Shown: positions 14,284 through 25,015 of the stretch, piece by piece
Position numbering within the stretch: the first letter of the stretch is position 1
Layout of the letters: every line of letters starts with the position of its first letter
Source of the DNA: Thalassotalea sp. 1_MG-2023
GTDB lineage: Bacteria > Pseudomonadota > Gammaproteobacteria > Enterobacterales > Alteromonadaceae
Assembly: GCF_030546745.1 (NCBI RefSeq)
Contig: NZ_JAUOPD010000002.1
Location: 1 to 64,000, forward strand
Reading direction: 5' to 3'
Length of the DNA stretch: 64,000 bases
Translations under genes and position numbers: made by a program
Notes under the pieces: generated by a model
Seen by the model: the letters and a program-made list of their open reading frames with translations, nothing else
Databases searched by the model: none
What the model was told of the DNA's origin: nothing

Positions 14284-16374
14284 TTATTTAGCTTCTTTAC
14301 GTGCTTTTGCTTCAGCAATTACTTCTTCAGCTACGTTGCTTGGACAAGCTGAGTAGTGGCTGAATTCCATAGAGAATTGACCACGACCTGAAGTGATTGT
14401 ACGTAAGTGTCCAATGTAACCAAACATCTCAGAAAGTGGTACGTCACCTTTAATGCGAACACCTGTAGTGCCAGCTTCTTGGTCTTTGATCATACCACGA
14501 CGACGGTTAAGGTCACCAATTACGTCACCTACATTGTCTTCCGGCGTGTACACATCAACTTTCATCACTGGTTCAAGTAATTGTGCACCTGCTTTTGGAA
14601 TTGATTGACGGAAAGCGCCTTTAGCTGCGATTTCGAATGCAACAGCAGATGAATCCACCGCGTGGAAACCACCGTCGAATAGTTCAACTTCAACATCTAA
14701 TACAGGGAAACCAGCAAGAACACCTTCATCCATCATGCCCTTGAAGCCTTTTTCAATAGCAGGGAAGAATTCTTTAGGAACGTTACCACCAACAACAGTT
14801 GATTTGAAAACAAAACCTGAGTTTTGCTCGCCTGGCTTGATGCGGTAATCAATCTTACCGAATTGACCAGAACCACCAGATTGTTTCTTATGCGTGTAAG
14901 AATCTTCAATTTCTTGAGTAATTGTTTCACGGTATGCTACTTGTGGTTTACCAACTTCAAGTTCAACACCGTAAGTACGCTTCAAGATATCTACTTTGAT
15001 GTCTAAGTGAAGTTCACCCATACCTTTAAGGATGGTCTCACCTGAATCTTCGTCAGTTTCAACTTGGAAAGAAGGATCTTCTGCAACCATTTTACCAATT
15101 GCAATACCCATTTTTTCAGTTGAACCTTTATCTTTTGGCGCAACAGCAATTGAGATTACTGGTTCTGGGAATACCATCGCTTCAAGTGTACAAGGGTTCT
15201 TAGTATCACATAATGTGTGACCTGTTTGAACGTTCTTCATACCCACAATAGCTAAAATATCGCCAGCTTGTGCTTCTGTTAACTCGGTACGGTCATCAGC
15301 TTGCATCTCAACCATACGGCCGATACGTTCTGTTTTGCCTGTGAATGAGTTAAGTACAGTGTCACCTTTCTTGATACGACCAGAATAGATACGTACGAAC
15401 GTAAGGGCACCAAAACGATCATCCATAATTTTAAACGCTAACGCACGGAACGGTTCTTTATCAGCATCAACAATAGCGAATTCGCCTGTTGGTTCACCTT
15501 CTTCATCCGTTAACGGCTGTGGTGGAACTTCTGTTGGTGCTGGTAAGTAGTCAACAACAGCATCAAGAAGAAGTTGCATACCTTTGTTCTTAAATGCAGA
15601 ACCACAGTATGTTGGGAAGAACATTAGCTCATTTGTACCCTTACGAATACATGCTTTGATTTGTTCTTCAGTAGGGGTAACTTCACCCTCTAAGTATTCC
15701 ATTAATAAATCTTCATCTGCTTCTAGAGCAGTTTCGATTAATTCTTCACGATACATTGCAGCGTCGTCTACCATATCGGCAGGAATATCTTGAACTTCGT
15801 AGTTTTCTGGTTGGCCTGAATCATCCCAAATGTACGCTTTTTGAGATAAAACATCGACAACACCAACGAAGTCATCTTCTTCACCAATTGGTAAAGTCAT
15901 GACAAGTGGGCGAGCGCCAAGTACATTTTTTACTTGGTCTTTAACACGGTAGAAATCTGCACCTAAACGGTCAAGCTTGTTTACAAATATTAAACGAGCT
16001 ACTTTTGATTCGTTAGCATAGCGCCAGTTAGTTTCTGATTGCGGTTCAACACCACCAGAACCACAGAATACACCAATACCACCATCAAGCACTTTTAATG
16101 AACGATATACTTCAACGGTGAAATCAACGTGACCAGGAGTGTCAATTACGTTAAAACGGTGCTTTTTCCACTCACATGTTACTGCAGCTGATTGGATAGT
16201 AATACCGCGCTCAGCTTCTTGTTCCATGAAGTCTGTAGTAGATTCACCATCGTGAACTTCACCAAGTTTATGGATTTTACCTGTAAGTTTCAAAATTCGT
16301 TCAGTTGTTGTGGTTTTACCAGCATCAACGTGAGCGAAAATACCAATATTTCTGTATTTGCTTAAATCTGACAT
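14284..16374 (-). CDS. fusA2: elongation factor G, EF-G2 type
   Basis: A translational GTPase of 696 aa. G1 AHVDAGKT lies at residues 14-21, switch [13 protein letters not shown] and G4 NKLD follow, and domain IV ends with the region [21 protein letters not shown]. Sequence features such as [15 protein letters not shown] and [20 protein letters not shown] match the second EF-G found in Vibrio and Shewanella rather than the str-operon EF-G. No rpsL, rpsG or tuf is adjacent, which agrees. It may act in translocation or ribosome recycling under particular growth conditions; the division of labour with canonical FusA is not visible here. It is monocistronic, with its own promoter and terminator. 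Confidence 0.88.
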   Translation of the reverse strand: MSDLSKYRNIGIFAHVDAGKTTTTERILKLTGKIHKLGEVHDGESTTDFMEQEAERGITIQSAAVTCEWKKHRFNVIDTPGHVDFTVEVYRSLKVLDGGIGVFCGSGGVEPQSETNWRYANESKVARLIFVNKLDRLGADFYRVKDQVKNVLGARPLVMTLPIGEEDDFVGVVDVLSQKAYIWDDSGQPENYEVQDIPADMVDDAAMYREELIETALEADEDLLMEYLEGEVTPTEEQIKACIRKGTNELMFFPTYCGSAFKNKGMQLLLDAVVDYLPAPTEVPPQPLTDEEGEPTGEFAIVDADKEPFRALAFKIMDDRFGALTFVRIYSGRIKKGDTVLNSFTGKTERIGRMVEMQADDRTELTEAQAGDILAIVGMKNVQTGHTLCDTKNPCTLEAMVFPEPVISIAVAPKDKGSTEKMGIAIGKMVAEDPSFQVETDEDSGETILKGMGELHLDIKVDILKRTYGVELEVGKPQVAYRETITQEIEDSYTHKKQSGGSGQFGKIDYRIKPGEQNSGFVFKSTVVGGNVPKEFFPAIEKGFKGMMDEGVLAGFPVLDVEVELFDGGFHAVDSSAVAFEIAAKGAFRQSIPKAGAQLLEPVMKVDVYTPEDNVGDVIGDLNRRRGMIKDQEAGTTGVRIKGDVPLSEMFGYIGHLRTITSGRGQFSMEFSHYSACPSNVAEEVIAEAKARKEAK

Positions 16375-16412
16375 TGCTTTGCTCTAAAGGGTTAGTGAAT
16401 AAAAACCGCGCG

Positions 16413-16421
16413 AGTATACCA
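16413..16421 (-). promoter_or_regulatory. extended -10 promoter of the EF-G gene
   Basis: On the minus strand TGGTATACT provides an extended -10 (TGnTATACT), about 40 bases before the EF-G start. The -35 region is weak, as is usual for extended -10 promoters. Confidence 0.5.
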
Positions 16422-16839
16422 GAAGTTACGTTAAACAAAAATAACTATCGGTATAAAATTGTAATCTTAATTTTTGCGTTAGGTAAAGATTAAGGCGTCT
16501 GTAGAAGTACGATGTTAATTACAAAAGTTCAGCTCTGTAAGCATAAATTTAACTTTTATGGTGCTTAAACTTGTATAAAGAACACATTCAGATAATTTTG
16601 TTTTCAATATAAAAAGTTTTAATTATAAGTCAAATGGAAAGTACATTCTTTGTAGTACGGGGAGTTATAAAAAGTTAAATAGATCTTTAGATTATAAAGG
16701 TAAGGTAGTGGTGTTTATGCGATGGATTAACAATTTATGAAGTTCTTTGCGACGAATATGTAACATGTATTGTTTATTTATATACAGTTATGCGAAAGGG
16801 AAATGATTTGATTGAGTGGGATGAAATATATTTGATAAA
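16422..16839. other. intergenic region upstream of EF-G and the sigma factor relic
   Basis: AT-rich spacer of about 420 bases between divergent units. No small frame with a ribosome-binding site and no convincing repeat was found. It likely holds remnants of the promoter of the decayed sigma factor operon. Confidence 0.5.
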
Positions 16840-17308
16840 ATGAAACAAGGTGATGAAAAAGCGTTCGAGGAATGTTATCAGTATTGGTCTTCTCATATTT
16901 ACACGGCGATATGTAAGATTTGTAATGTTCAAGAGACTGCAGACGACATAATGCAAGTTACGTTCGTTAGTGCATTTGAAAATATTCTAAGCTACACACC
17001 AACTTTCACCTTTATTGCATGGCTTAAACGCATCGCATTTAACAAACCGAACTTAAAACCTACGGAAAGTTAACGTTATTGATTTTTAACGAAGTAAATC
17101 AGGAGCAACCTTATGATCAAGAGAATTTGCTTGATTACCTGTTTTGTAATGTTTCAAGTCATGAACGATTAATAATTTGGTTATTTATTGTTGAACAATA
17201 TAGTCATGATGAATTGGCCGTTCAGCAAGTTATTCAAAATTAATAGTAGCAAGAAGTTTAAAGAAACTAAGAGCTCAACATGGAAAGCAACAATATGCAT
17301 ATATGTAA
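16840..17308 (+). pseudogene. ECF-type RNA polymerase sigma factor (frameshifted)
   Basis: Three pieces in three frames together rebuild a short sigma-70 family (ECF) protein. The first frame (MKQGDEKAFEECYQYW, ETADDIMQVTFVSAFENI) is region 2 and stops at 17071-17073. The second (YDQENLLDYLF, SSHERLIIWLFIVEQYSHDELAV) is the start of region 4 and stops at 17241. The third (ASYSKLIVARSLKKLRAQHG) is the end of the region 4 helix-turn-helix and stops at 17306. At least two frameshifts are needed, so no functional product is expected. It overlaps the anti-sigma relic exactly as in intact operons. Confidence 0.85.
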
Positions 17309-17834
17309 CAGTAGATTCGGAGAGAAGTTGGCCGATATTGAAATTAGTCATTTAAATAGCTGCGAAAGTTGCCAAGCTGATTTTGCATTGTTTGCGAAGG
17401 TAAGAGCAAACGTTAAAGTGATGGAGTTAAAATCCCCGCCAGTGGGCATGTGGCCGAATATATATAATGCACAGGCAACATCAAAAAAGAAAAAGGCGTC
17501 TCAACAGAAAAAGATCATGCTATGGCAAACATCTGCAACACTTGCGGTAGCTTTTTGTTTTCTGGCTTTAGGTTGGCTTTTCATTTCAAACCAGCGGCTT
17601 GAAATGAAACTTGATGAATTGTTATTAGCAAATCAGTTATTGGAATTACAATTAAAACAAAATGTTCACCCAAGCTTTAGTCAAGCTAGGTTAGTTTCAC
17701 AAGTGCAAGAAATAGAAGGTCAGCTTTTGAAAGCGAACTCATTGAAAGAGTAAATTGAGCTACTAAAAAAGCGTCGGCTTTTAATCGAAAATATAGTAAG
17801 TCAACAAGGAAATAATAATGAAATATATATTTAA
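17280..17834 (+). pseudogene. anti-sigma factor (premature stop)
   Basis: The first 157 codons have a degenerate zinc-finger-type motif (SHLNSCESCQADF), a single membrane helix (TLAVAFCFLALGWLFI) and a coiled-coil periplasmic tail, the layout of a membrane anti-sigma factor. A TAA at 17751 interrupts the coiled coil. The same frame then continues with IELLKKRRLLIENIV to a stop at 17832, overlapping the next start by 17 bases. The TAA therefore looks like a nonsense mutation. A truncated but still membrane-bound product (17280-17753) is possible; its sigma partner is dead. Confidence 0.7.
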
Positions 17835-18389
17835 TGCGTTTATGTTTGTGTCGTTCGTTTTTTGCTCGAATGAGCCTATGCAAAGCAGTGCGACTCGTTA
17901 ATATTATCTCCTTTTAATGTTGATGGAGAACGAAAGGTTTCTTTCATATCTGGCCACAATGGAATGCTTACTAAATCTCGAATAGAAGGATCAAGATTGC
18001 TAGGAGTAATTAAGAAAGGAAAAACGTATTATTTTGAACCAGGTATACATCAACGTCAAATTGAAGAGTGAAATAGAAGTGATTTTTTTAAAATTCAGCG
18101 TTCTTTGACACCATCTTCTCAGGTTGGTTCTTCCAAAGAACGACTCATCACAAAAATAAAAGGGAAAGTCGAAGAGTAGAAATATTTGGTTAATAGCAAA
18201 CCGGTTTTTAAACCTCGATTTAGAAAGCCCGTTAAGATAGTCGTAATGAGAAATAATAAGAAAAAGGTGTTGTTAATTGACGGGCCAGCCGTTCGATTAC
18301 CTAGCTTTACATTAAATATCGATTTACAAATGTTAAGCGAAATTAGGACCGAGATTTTGGCGTCAATTGAACAGGGAACTTATAATTAG
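17818..18389 (+). pseudogene. broken secreted protein of the sigma/anti-sigma operon
   Basis: The gene starts at an ATG with AAGGAAAT upstream. It encodes a signal-like segment (MKYIFNAFMFVSFVFCSNEP) and stops at 17899. The coding sense then continues in another frame (FNVDGERKVSFISGHNGML, KGKTYYFEPGIHQRQIEE) with in-frame stops at 18069 and 18177, and runs on to VLLIDGPAVRLPSFTLNID and a final stop at 18387. One frameshift and two nonsense codons make it a pseudogene. I do not recognise the family. In intact relatives such a gene probably encoded a periplasmic protein of the sigma regulon. Confidence 0.7.
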
Positions 18390-18542
18390 GTTCTTATTTA
18401 AAGCCCTATCAATTTAAATCACTTACCTTGAAAACTCAATGCCAAAACCAGCTAGGCAATAAGGAATAAAGCGGTAATTGACAATTTAACACATAGGAAA
18501 ATACTGTTAACAATGAACAAATAAGGTAATGTAAATTAACCG

Positions 18543-18570
18543 TTGCTCTTTTTTTATGCTTATGTATAAT
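18543..18570 (+). promoter_or_regulatory. promoter of the S10 operon
   Basis: TTGCTC (18543-18548) and a perfect TATAAT (18565-18570) are separated by 16 bases. They are followed by a GC-rich ACGCCCTC start region, typical of a growth-regulated ribosomal protein promoter. The start site would be near 18577. Confidence 0.7.
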
Positions 18571-18577
18571 ACGCCCT

Positions 18578-18741
18578 CTTGTTTTGGCTTTGCCTGCAGG
18601 GTTTAGCTAGAAGCCTTTAGGTTTATAGCTCTACAGCAACTCCGATTTGGAGTTGAATGATTTAATCGGTACTCCCCCCTTTCTCAATAAGAAAGGAGAT
18701 GGGCTGTACTTTGTTCGTTCTTTTATTAGGGGATTTGATAA
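18578..18741 (+). promoter_or_regulatory. S10 operon leader, putative L4 autoregulatory region
   Basis: A leader of about 165 bases between promoter and rpsJ with several hairpins. These include AACTCC/GGAGTT at 18639-18654 and a stronger one with CCTTTCT and AGAAAGG arms around 18679-18697. In E. coli the S10 leader binds ribosomal protein L4 and causes attenuation and translational repression. The position, length and the L4 gene within the operon fit. The exact L4 site was not proven by structure prediction. Confidence 0.55.
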
Positions 18742-19053
<312 letters not shown>

Positions 19054-19068
19054 TAGGGGGTTTTAGAC

Positions 19069-19707
19069 ATGACTATCGGTCTAGTCGGACGTAAAGTTGG
19101 TATGACTCGTATCTTCACTGAAGATGGCGCATCTACTCCAGTTACAGTCCTAGAAGTTGAAGCCAACCGAGTTGCTCAGGTAAAAACTGTAGACAACGAC
19201 GGTTATTCAGCGATTCAAGTTACTACGGGTACTAAAAAAGCCAACCGTGTTAACAAACCTACAGCAGGTCACTTTGCGAAAGCAGGTATCGAAGCTGGTC
19301 GTGGTTTGTGGGAATTCCGTTTAAACAACGGTGAAGGTGCTGATTTAGCTGCTGGTAGTGAAATCACAGTTGAGATTTTCAACGACACAAATTTAGTTGA
19401 CGTGACAGGCACATCAAAGGGTAAAGGTTTCCAAGGCGGTATTAAGCGTTGGAATTTCCGTACTCAAGATATGACTCATGGTAATTCATTGTCTCACCGT
19501 TCAAACGGTTCAATCGGTCAATGTCAAACACCAGGTCGCGTATTTAAAGGCAAAAAAATGTCTGGTCACATGGGTGCTGAGAAAGTTACTACTCAGAACC
19601 TTGAATTAGTTCGCGTAGATGCTGAACGTAACTTGCTTCTTATTAAAGGTGCAGTTCCGGGTCACGTTAACGCTGACATAATCATCAAGCCAGCTGTAAA
19701 AGCCTAA
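19069..19707 (+). CDS. rplC: 50S ribosomal protein L3
   Basis: A protein of 212 aa starting [16 protein letters not shown]. It carries the loop that reaches the peptidyl transferase centre ([20 protein letters not shown] in the second half), with the Gln that PrmB methylates in E. coli. One of the first assembly proteins of 23S rRNA. Second gene of the operon. Confidence 0.98.
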   Translation: MTIGLVGRKVGMTRIFTEDGASTPVTVLEVEANRVAQVKTVDNDGYSAIQVTTGTKKANRVNKPTAGHFAKAGIEAGRGLWEFRLNNGEGADLAAGSEITVEIFNDTNLVDVTGTSKGKGFQGGIKRWNFRTQDMTHGNSLSHRSNGSIGQCQTPGRVFKGKKMSGHMGAEKVTTQNLELVRVDAERNLLLIKGAVPGHVNADIIIKPAVKA

Positions 19708-19725
19708 CGTCTGAGGAGAATTTTG

Positions 19726-20331
19726 ATGGAATTAGCATTAAAAGACGCGTCAGGCGCTCTTGAAGTTTCAGAAGCAACTTTTGGACGTGAGTTCAACGAA
19801 GCTTTAGTACACCAAGTAGTTGTTGCATATGCAGCAGGTGCTCGTCAAGGTACTGTTAAGCAGAAGAACCGTTCTGAAGTTAGCGGTGGTGGCAAGAAGC
19901 CATGGCGTCAAAAGGGTACTGGTCGAGCGCGTGCTGGTACAACTCGTGGTCCAATTTGGAGAACAGGTGGCGTTACATTTGCTGCTCGTCCTCAAGATCA
20001 CAGCCAAAAAGTAAACCGTAAAATGTATCGTGGTGCGATCAAAAGCATCTTATCTGAGTTAGTTCGTCAAGAACGTTTAGTGATTGTAAATGACTTCTCA
20101 GTAGATACACCTAAAACGAAAGACTTAGTGTCTAAGTTAAAAGGTTTAGAGCTTAAAGATGTATTAATTGTTACACCAGAAGTAGATGAGAATTTATTCC
20201 TTTCTGCTCGTAACTTATACAAAGTTGACGTTGTTGACGTACAAGCGATTGACCCTGTTTCTTTAGTTGGTTTCGAAAAAGTATTAATGACTGCTGACGC
20301 GGTTAAGCAAATCGAGGAGATGTTAGCATGA
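19726..20331 (+). CDS. rplD: 50S ribosomal protein L4
   Basis: A protein of 201 aa. The ATG at 19726 gives [14 protein letters not shown], aligning with E. coli, with GAGGAG upstream; a TTG one codon earlier was rejected. The long internal loop ([20 protein letters not shown]) lines the exit tunnel. In E. coli L4 is also the autorepressor of this operon. The stop overlaps the rplW start by four bases (ATGA). Confidence 0.98.
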   Translation: MELALKDASGALEVSEATFGREFNEALVHQVVVAYAAGARQGTVKQKNRSEVSGGGKKPWRQKGTGRARAGTTRGPIWRTGGVTFAARPQDHSQKVNRKMYRGAIKSILSELVRQERLVIVNDFSVDTPKTKDLVSKLKGLELKDVLIVTPEVDENLFLSARNLYKVDVVDVQAIDPVSLVGFEKVLMTADAVKQIEEMLA

Positions 20332-20630
20332 TAAGCGAAGAACGTTTGTTAAAAGTGCTTTTAGCACCAAACATTTCTGAAAAAGCAACATTGACTGCAG
20401 AAGCAAACAACACGATTGTTTTCAAAGTAGCCACTGATGCTAAGAAAGCTGAAATCAAAGCGGCAGTAGAGAAACTTTTCGACGTAAAAGTTGACGGTGT
20501 TCGTACTTTAAATGTTAAGGGTAAAGCTAAGCGCACGGGAGCTCGTATGGGCCGTCGTAGTGACTGGAAGAAAGCTTATGTAACTCTTGCTGAAGGTAGT
20601 GACATCGACTTCGTTGGCGCAGAAGCATAG
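20328..20630 (+). CDS. rplW: 50S ribosomal protein L23
   Basis: A protein of 100 aa beginning [20 protein letters not shown]. It binds 23S rRNA at the tunnel exit and docks trigger factor and SRP. The conserved [12 protein letters not shown] is present near the C terminus. Coupled to rplD by overlap and ten bases before rplB. Confidence 0.98.
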   Translation: MISEERLLKVLLAPNISEKATLTAEANNTIVFKVATDAKKAEIKAAVEKLFDVKVDGVRTLNVKGKAKRTGARMGRRSDWKKAYVTLAEGSDIDFVGAEA

Positions 20631-20640
20631 GAGAAGCAAA

Positions 20641-21465
20641 ATGGCAGTTGTTAAATGTAAACCAACTTCTCCGGGTCGTCGCCACGTAATAAAAGTGACT
20701 AACCCGGACCTATATAAAGGTAAGCCTTACGCACCTCTTTTAGAGAAAAACTCTAAGTCTGGTGGTCGTAATAACACGGGCCGTATTACTGTTCGTCACG
20801 TTGGTGGTGGTCATAAGCATCACTATCGCGTAATCGACTTTAAGCGTACTAAAGATGGTATCCCTGCAAAAGTAGAACGTGTGGAATATGATCCAAACCG
20901 TTCAGCTAATATTGCATTAGTATTATATGCAGACGGTGAGCGTCGTTACATTTTAGCGCCAAAAGGCCTAAAAGCTGGTGATGCAGTACAGTCTGGTGCA
21001 GATGCACCGATTAAAGCAGGTAATACATTACCATTGCGCAACGCACCATTAGGTAGTGTTGTACACGCAATTGAACTTAAGCCTGGCAAAGGTGCTCAAA
21101 TCGCTCGTGCGGCGGGTACTTACGCTCAGTTAGTTGCAAAAGACGGTGCTTATGTAACTTTACGCCTTCGCTCTGGCGAAATGCGCAAAGTAGAAGCAGA
21201 TTGTCGTGCAACTCTAGGTGAAATCGGCAATGCTGAACACATGCTTCGCTCTTTGGGTAAAGCAGGTGCTAATCGTTGGCGTGGTGTTCGCCCAACTGTT
21301 CGTGGTGTAGCCATGAACCCAGTTGATCACCCTCACGGTGGTGGTGAAGGTAAAACTTCAGGCGGTCGTCATCCGGTATCTCCTTGGGGTGTACCAACTA
21401 AGGGTTATAAGACTCGTAAGAACAAGCGTACAGATAAATTTATCGTACGTCGTCGTACTAAGTAA
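20641..21465 (+). CDS. rplB: 50S ribosomal protein L2
   Basis: A protein of 274 aa. The start at 20641 gives [19 protein letters not shown] with GGAG upstream. The conserved peptidyl-transferase-side block [18 protein letters not shown] contains the invariant His (position 229 in E. coli). It is needed for subunit joining and tRNA binding. Confidence 0.98.
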   Translation: MAVVKCKPTSPGRRHVIKVTNPDLYKGKPYAPLLEKNSKSGGRNNTGRITVRHVGGGHKHHYRVIDFKRTKDGIPAKVERVEYDPNRSANIALVLYADGERRYILAPKGLKAGDAVQSGADAPIKAGNTLPLRNAPLGSVVHAIELKPGKGAQIARAAGTYAQLVAKDGAYVTLRLRSGEMRKVEADCRATLGEIGNAEHMLRSLGKAGANRWRGVRPTVRGVAMNPVDHPHGGGEGKTSGGRHPVSPWGVPTKGYKTRKNKRTDKFIVRRRTK

Positions 21466-21484
21466 TTAGTGCTTAATTAATTAA

Positions 21485-21775
<291 letters not shown>

Positions 21776-21786
21776 GGGGAAGTTAA

Positions 21787-22119
21787 ATGGAAGCTATTGC
21801 TAAACATAAATTTGCCCGTGGTTCTGCTCAAAAAGCACGTTTAGTTGTGGATCAAATCCGCGGCTTACACGTTGAGAAAGCTTTGGAAATCTTAGAGTAC
21901 AGCAACAAAGGTGCTGCTGTATTAGTAAAGAAAGTACTTAACTCAGCGATTGCTAACGCAGAGCATAACGAAGGTGCAGACATTGATGATTTATTCGTTA
22001 AAACCATTATGGTTGACGATGGTCCTACAATGAAGCGTATTAAGCCTCGTGCGAAAGGTCGCGCGGATCGTATCCTTAAGCGTACAAGTCACATTACTGT
22101 GATTGTTGCTGATAGCTAG
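21787..22119 (+). CDS. rplV: 50S ribosomal protein L22
   Basis: A protein of 110 aa, the E. coli length. The beta-hairpin segment [18 protein letters not shown] extends to the narrow part of the exit tunnel, where changes give macrolide resistance; nothing unusual is seen there. It lies 11 bases after rpsS. Confidence 0.98.
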   Translation: MEAIAKHKFARGSAQKARLVVDQIRGLHVEKALEILEYSNKGAAVLVKKVLNSAIANAEHNEGADIDDLFVKTIMVDDGPTMKRIKPRAKGRADRILKRTSHITVIVADS

Positions 22120-22130
22120 GAGATATTAGA

Positions 22131-22823
22131 ATGGGTCAAAAAGTCCATCCAAATGGTATTCGCTTAGGTATCACTAAACCTTTCGCGTCTACTTGGTTTG
22201 CAAGTAGCAAAGAGTTTGCAGATAACTTACACGGCGATCATTTAGTTCGTGCATATTTATCTGAAAAACTTAAGCGTGCATCATTATCAAAAATCGTGAT
22301 TGAGCGTCCAGCTAAATCTATCCGCGTAACAATTCACACGGCTCGCCCTGGTGTTGTTATCGGTAAGAAAGGCGAAGACGTAGAAAAATTACGTGTAAAA
22401 GTATCTAAAATCGCTGGTGTACCTGCACAAATTAATATTGCAGAAGTACGTAAGCCAGAAATGGATTCACAATTAGTTGCTGACAGCATCGCGAGCCAAT
22501 TAGAGCGTCGTGTTATGTTCCGTCGTGCAATGAAGCGTGCTGTTCAAAACGCTATGCGTTTAGGTGCTAAGGGTATCAAAGTAGAAGTTAGCGGTCGTTT
22601 AGGCGGCGCAGATATTGCTCGTTCAGAGTGGTATCGTGAAGGTCGTGTACCTCTTCACACTTTACGTGCAGATATTGATTATTCAATTGCACGTGCTGAC
22701 ACTACTTATGGTGTAATCGGTATTAAAGTTTGGATCTTTAAAGGTGAAGTAATTGGTGGTATGCCTGCACAGGTAGAAGCCCCAGCTAAACCTAAGAAAA
22801 GAAACAACCGCAAGAGCAAGTAG
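22131..22823 (+). CDS. rpsC: 30S ribosomal protein S3
   Basis: A protein of 230 aa beginning [13 protein letters not shown]. It has the KH domain loop ([15 protein letters not shown]) and the mRNA-entry helicase region with [18 protein letters not shown]. The C-terminal tail is basic ([11 protein letters not shown]). Tenth-base spacing to rplP. Confidence 0.98.
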   Translation: MGQKVHPNGIRLGITKPFASTWFASSKEFADNLHGDHLVRAYLSEKLKRASLSKIVIERPAKSIRVTIHTARPGVVIGKKGEDVEKLRVKVSKIAGVPAQINIAEVRKPEMDSQLVADSIASQLERRVMFRRAMKRAVQNAMRLGAKGIKVEVSGRLGGADIARSEWYREGRVPLHTLRADIDYSIARADTTYGVIGIKVWIFKGEVIGGMPAQVEAPAKPKKRNNRKSK

Positions 22824-22833
22824 GGGATAAGTA

Positions 22834-23247
22834 ATGTTACAACCAAAACGTACTAAATTCCGTAAGCAATTTAAATTGCGTAACCGTGGTCTTGCGAACA
22901 CTGGTAGCACTGTAAGCTTCGGTACTTACGGCCTTAAATCTGTTGAGCGTGGTCGTATGACTGCTCGCCAGATTGAAGCGGCACGTCGTGCAATGACACG
23001 TCACGTTAAGCGTCAAGGTAAAATCTGGATCCGCGTATTCCCAGACAAACCAATTACCAAGAAACCTCTTGAGGTTCGTATGGGTAAAGGTAAAGGTTCT
23101 GTGGAATATTGGGTATGTCAAATTCTACCAGGTCGTGTTCTTTATGAAATGGAAGGTGTATCAGAAGAGTTAGCGCGTGAAGCATTTGCTTTAGCAGCAG
23201 CTAAACTTCCGTTCAAAACAACCTTCGTAACTAGAACGGTGATGTAA
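22834..23247 (+). CDS. rplP: 50S ribosomal protein L16
   Basis: A protein of 137 aa starting [19 protein letters not shown], one residue longer than in E. coli. It contains the conserved [13 protein letters not shown] block, next to the arginine hydroxylated by YcfD in E. coli. It organises the A-site region of 23S rRNA. The stop overlaps the rpmC ATG by one base. Confidence 0.98.
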   Translation: MLQPKRTKFRKQFKLRNRGLANTGSTVSFGTYGLKSVERGRMTARQIEAARRAMTRHVKRQGKIWIRVFPDKPITKKPLEVRMGKGKGSVEYWVCQILPGRVLYEMEGVSEELAREAFALAAAKLPFKTTFVTRTVM

Positions 23248-23438
23248 TGAAAGCTAGCGAATTAAAAGATAAAAGCATTGAAGAGTTGAATGCTGAATTA
23301 CTTGAGCTTATGCGCGAACAGTTTAACTATCGCATGCAAGCAAGCACAGGTCAGTTAGCACAAACTCACTTGCTAAAAACGGTACGTCGCAATATTGCGC
23401 GTGTTAAGACTATCATAACTGAGAAGGCTGGTAAGTAA
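23247..23438 (+). CDS. rpmC: 50S ribosomal protein L29
   Basis: A protein of 63 aa, two helices, starting [18 protein letters not shown], with the conserved [11 protein letters not shown]. It sits beside L23 at the tunnel exit. Start and stop overlap its neighbours by single bases, indicating coupled translation. Confidence 0.97.
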   Translation: MKASELKDKSIEELNAELLELMREQFNYRMQASTGQLAQTHLLKTVRRNIARVKTIITEKAGK

Positions 23439-23686
23439 TGAGCGATAAAATTCGTACACTACAAGGTCGTGTAATCAGTGACAAAATGGATAAGTCTATC
23501 ACTGTCCTGATCGAGCGTCGTGTTAAGCATCCTATCTACGGTAAATTCATTTCGCGTTCAACTAAGTTGAAAGCGCATGATGAATCAAACGTGTGTAATA
23601 CGGGTGATGTTGTAACTATTCGTGAATGTGCTCCTATTTCTAAGAGTAAATCTTGGACTTTAGTAGACGTTGTTGAAAAAGCGTAA
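23438..23686 (+). CDS. rpsQ: 30S ribosomal protein S17
   Basis: A protein of 82 aa with an OB fold. It begins [20 protein letters not shown] and has the conserved HPIYGKFI and [18 protein letters not shown]. Primary 16S rRNA binder. Last gene of the S10 operon; followed by a terminator. Confidence 0.98.
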   Translation: MSDKIRTLQGRVISDKMDKSITVLIERRVKHPIYGKFISRSTKLKAHDESNVCNTGDVVTIRECAPISKSKSWTLVDVVEKA

Positions 23687-23718
23687 TTGCTGACTTAACA
23701 TCACAATAAGTACAATAT

Positions 23719-23753
23719 AAAAGGCTCTGCTAGCGATAGTAGAGCCTTTTTTA
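23719..23753 (+). terminator. terminator of the S10 operon
   Basis: The arms AAAGGCTCT and AGAGCCTTT, with inner GCTA/TAGT pairing, are followed by TTTTTTATTA. A strong rho-independent terminator 33 bases after rpsQ, so S10 and spc are separate transcription units here. Confidence 0.88.
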
Positions 23754-24301
23754 TTACTAATTAGCAAACCTTGCCTTTTTATTCACTAATTATTATTAAA
23801 AGCTATCCCGTAACTATTTATTCTTGTTTAATTTTCTTGAACCATTAAAGTACCGGACCCTTCAATTACTATAATCTTTATTAAGTGAATTATTCACTTC
23901 ATAAAGAAAAATAAAACGAGACGAATGACTATGGGGTTGAAACTAAGATGAATCACCACTATCTCTTTGATGAGTATTCATAAAATTACCATAATACCTG
24001 TCAGTGTTGAGGGCGTTAAACTGGTGCAAGTTCATACAGTTGATGAATATAGTAAACGTTAATTTAATTATTTTTACGGAAAGTAAACCGTGTCATTCCT
24101 GCGCTATAAATGACATAGAAATAGCTTTCAAAAAACACACCTTAAATTTTCTCAGCGACAGTAAAGAAAATTGTTTATTTAAAGTACCAATTTGAAATAA
24201 GTGGTGTTATAATCTCGCGCCCTCCGAATAACGGATGGGTTTTAAAGGCAGTGACGGGTCAAATTTCTGGCCTTGAATTTTATAACAGCGGAGCACATAA
24301 A
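23754..24301. other. long S10-spc spacer with a possible gene relic and the spc leader
   Basis: About 550 bases without an intact gene. Coding-like pieces occur in two frames between about 23990 and 24195: VSVEGVKLVQVHTVDEYSKR before a stop, then PCHSCAINDIEIAFKKH to a stop at 24193. They suggest a decayed small gene. Neither piece has a good start, so no gene is called. The last 90 bases are the untranslated leader of rplN. Confidence 0.4.
24205..24213 (+). promoter_or_regulatory. extended -10 promoter of the spc operon
   Basis: TGTTATAAT is a perfect extended -10 (TGnTATAAT), followed by CTCGCGCCCTCC, a GC-rich discriminator typical of stringently controlled promoters. The -35 is poor (TACCAA at the right distance). 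It lies about 90 bases before rplN. Confidence 0.6.
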
Positions 24302-24670
24302 ATGATCCAAATGCAAACACAGCTAGACGTTGCTGATAACAGTGGCGCTCGACGCGTGCAATGTATTAAGGTCCTTGGTGGCTCGCACCGTCGCTATGCA
24401 CGCATAGGTGACGTCATCAAAGTTGCAGTGAAGGAAGCAATTCCTCGCGGCAAAGTAAAAAAAGGTGATGTACTAAATGCGGTAGTGGTGCGCACTAAAA
24501 AGGGCGTTCGTCGCCAGGATGGCTCAGCCATTCGCTTTGACGGCAACGCGGCTGTAATGCTTAATGCAAACTTACAGCCAATTGGTACTCGTATTTTCGG
24601 GCCGGTAACACGTGAATTAAGAACTGAAAAGTTCATGAAAATCGTGTCACTTGCACCAGAAGTACTATAA
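24302..24670 (+). CDS. rplN: 50S ribosomal protein L14
   Basis: A protein of 122 aa. The start at 24302 gives [19 protein letters not shown], matching the family; a longer frame from 24251 was rejected as leader sequence. It contains [14 protein letters not shown] and [11 protein letters not shown]. It contacts 16S rRNA in an intersubunit bridge. First gene of the spc operon. Confidence 0.98.
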   Translation: MIQMQTQLDVADNSGARRVQCIKVLGGSHRRYARIGDVIKVAVKEAIPRGKVKKGDVLNAVVVRTKKGVRRQDGSAIRFDGNAAVMLNANLQPIGTRIFGPVTRELRTEKFMKIVSLAPEVL

Positions 24671-24682
24671 GGAGTCACGATA

Positions 24683-24997
24683 ATGGCAAATAAGATTCGT
24701 CGTGATGATGAAGTAATCGTACTTGCAGGTAAAGACAAGGGCAAAACTGGTAAAGTTACTAAAGTTCTTGTTGAAGACAGCAAAGTATTTGTAGAAGGTG
24801 TTAACTTAGTTAAGAAACATCAGAAGCCTGTACCTCAGTTACAGCAAGCTGGTGGCATCGTAGAAAAAGAAGCACCTATAAACGTATCTAATGTTGCGAT
24901 CGTAAACCCTGCTACTGGCAAGGCAGATCGTGTTGGTTTTAGAATTGAAGACGGCAAAAAAGTTCGTTTTTTCAAATCTAATAACGAATTAGTTTAA
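24683..24997 (+). CDS. rplX: 50S ribosomal protein L24
   Basis: A protein of 104 aa with the KOW motif ([18 protein letters not shown]). It is an assembly initiator that binds the 5' end of 23S rRNA. The ending [15 protein letters not shown] is conserved. It has AAGGAG upstream. Confidence 0.98.
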   Translation: MANKIRRDDEVIVLAGKDKGKTGKVTKVLVEDSKVFVEGVNLVKKHQKPVPQLQQAGGIVEKEAPINVSNVAIVNPATGKADRVGFRIEDGKKVRFFKSNNELV

Positions 24998-25015
24998 TTT
25001 TAATTGGAGTAAACG

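Noticed and set aside
14733-15793. Several overlapping frames on both strands inside the EF-G gene
   Set aside because: Shadows of a highly conserved coding sequence with biased codon use; no independent start signals.
24004-24195. Possible 63-residue gene in the S10-spc spacer
   Set aside because: GTG start without ribosome-binding site; coding-like signal is split over two frames, so it is described only as a possible relic.
24302-24670. Extended start of L14 at 24251
   Set aside because: The extra 17 residues do not match any L14, and the internal ATG aligns exactly with the family.
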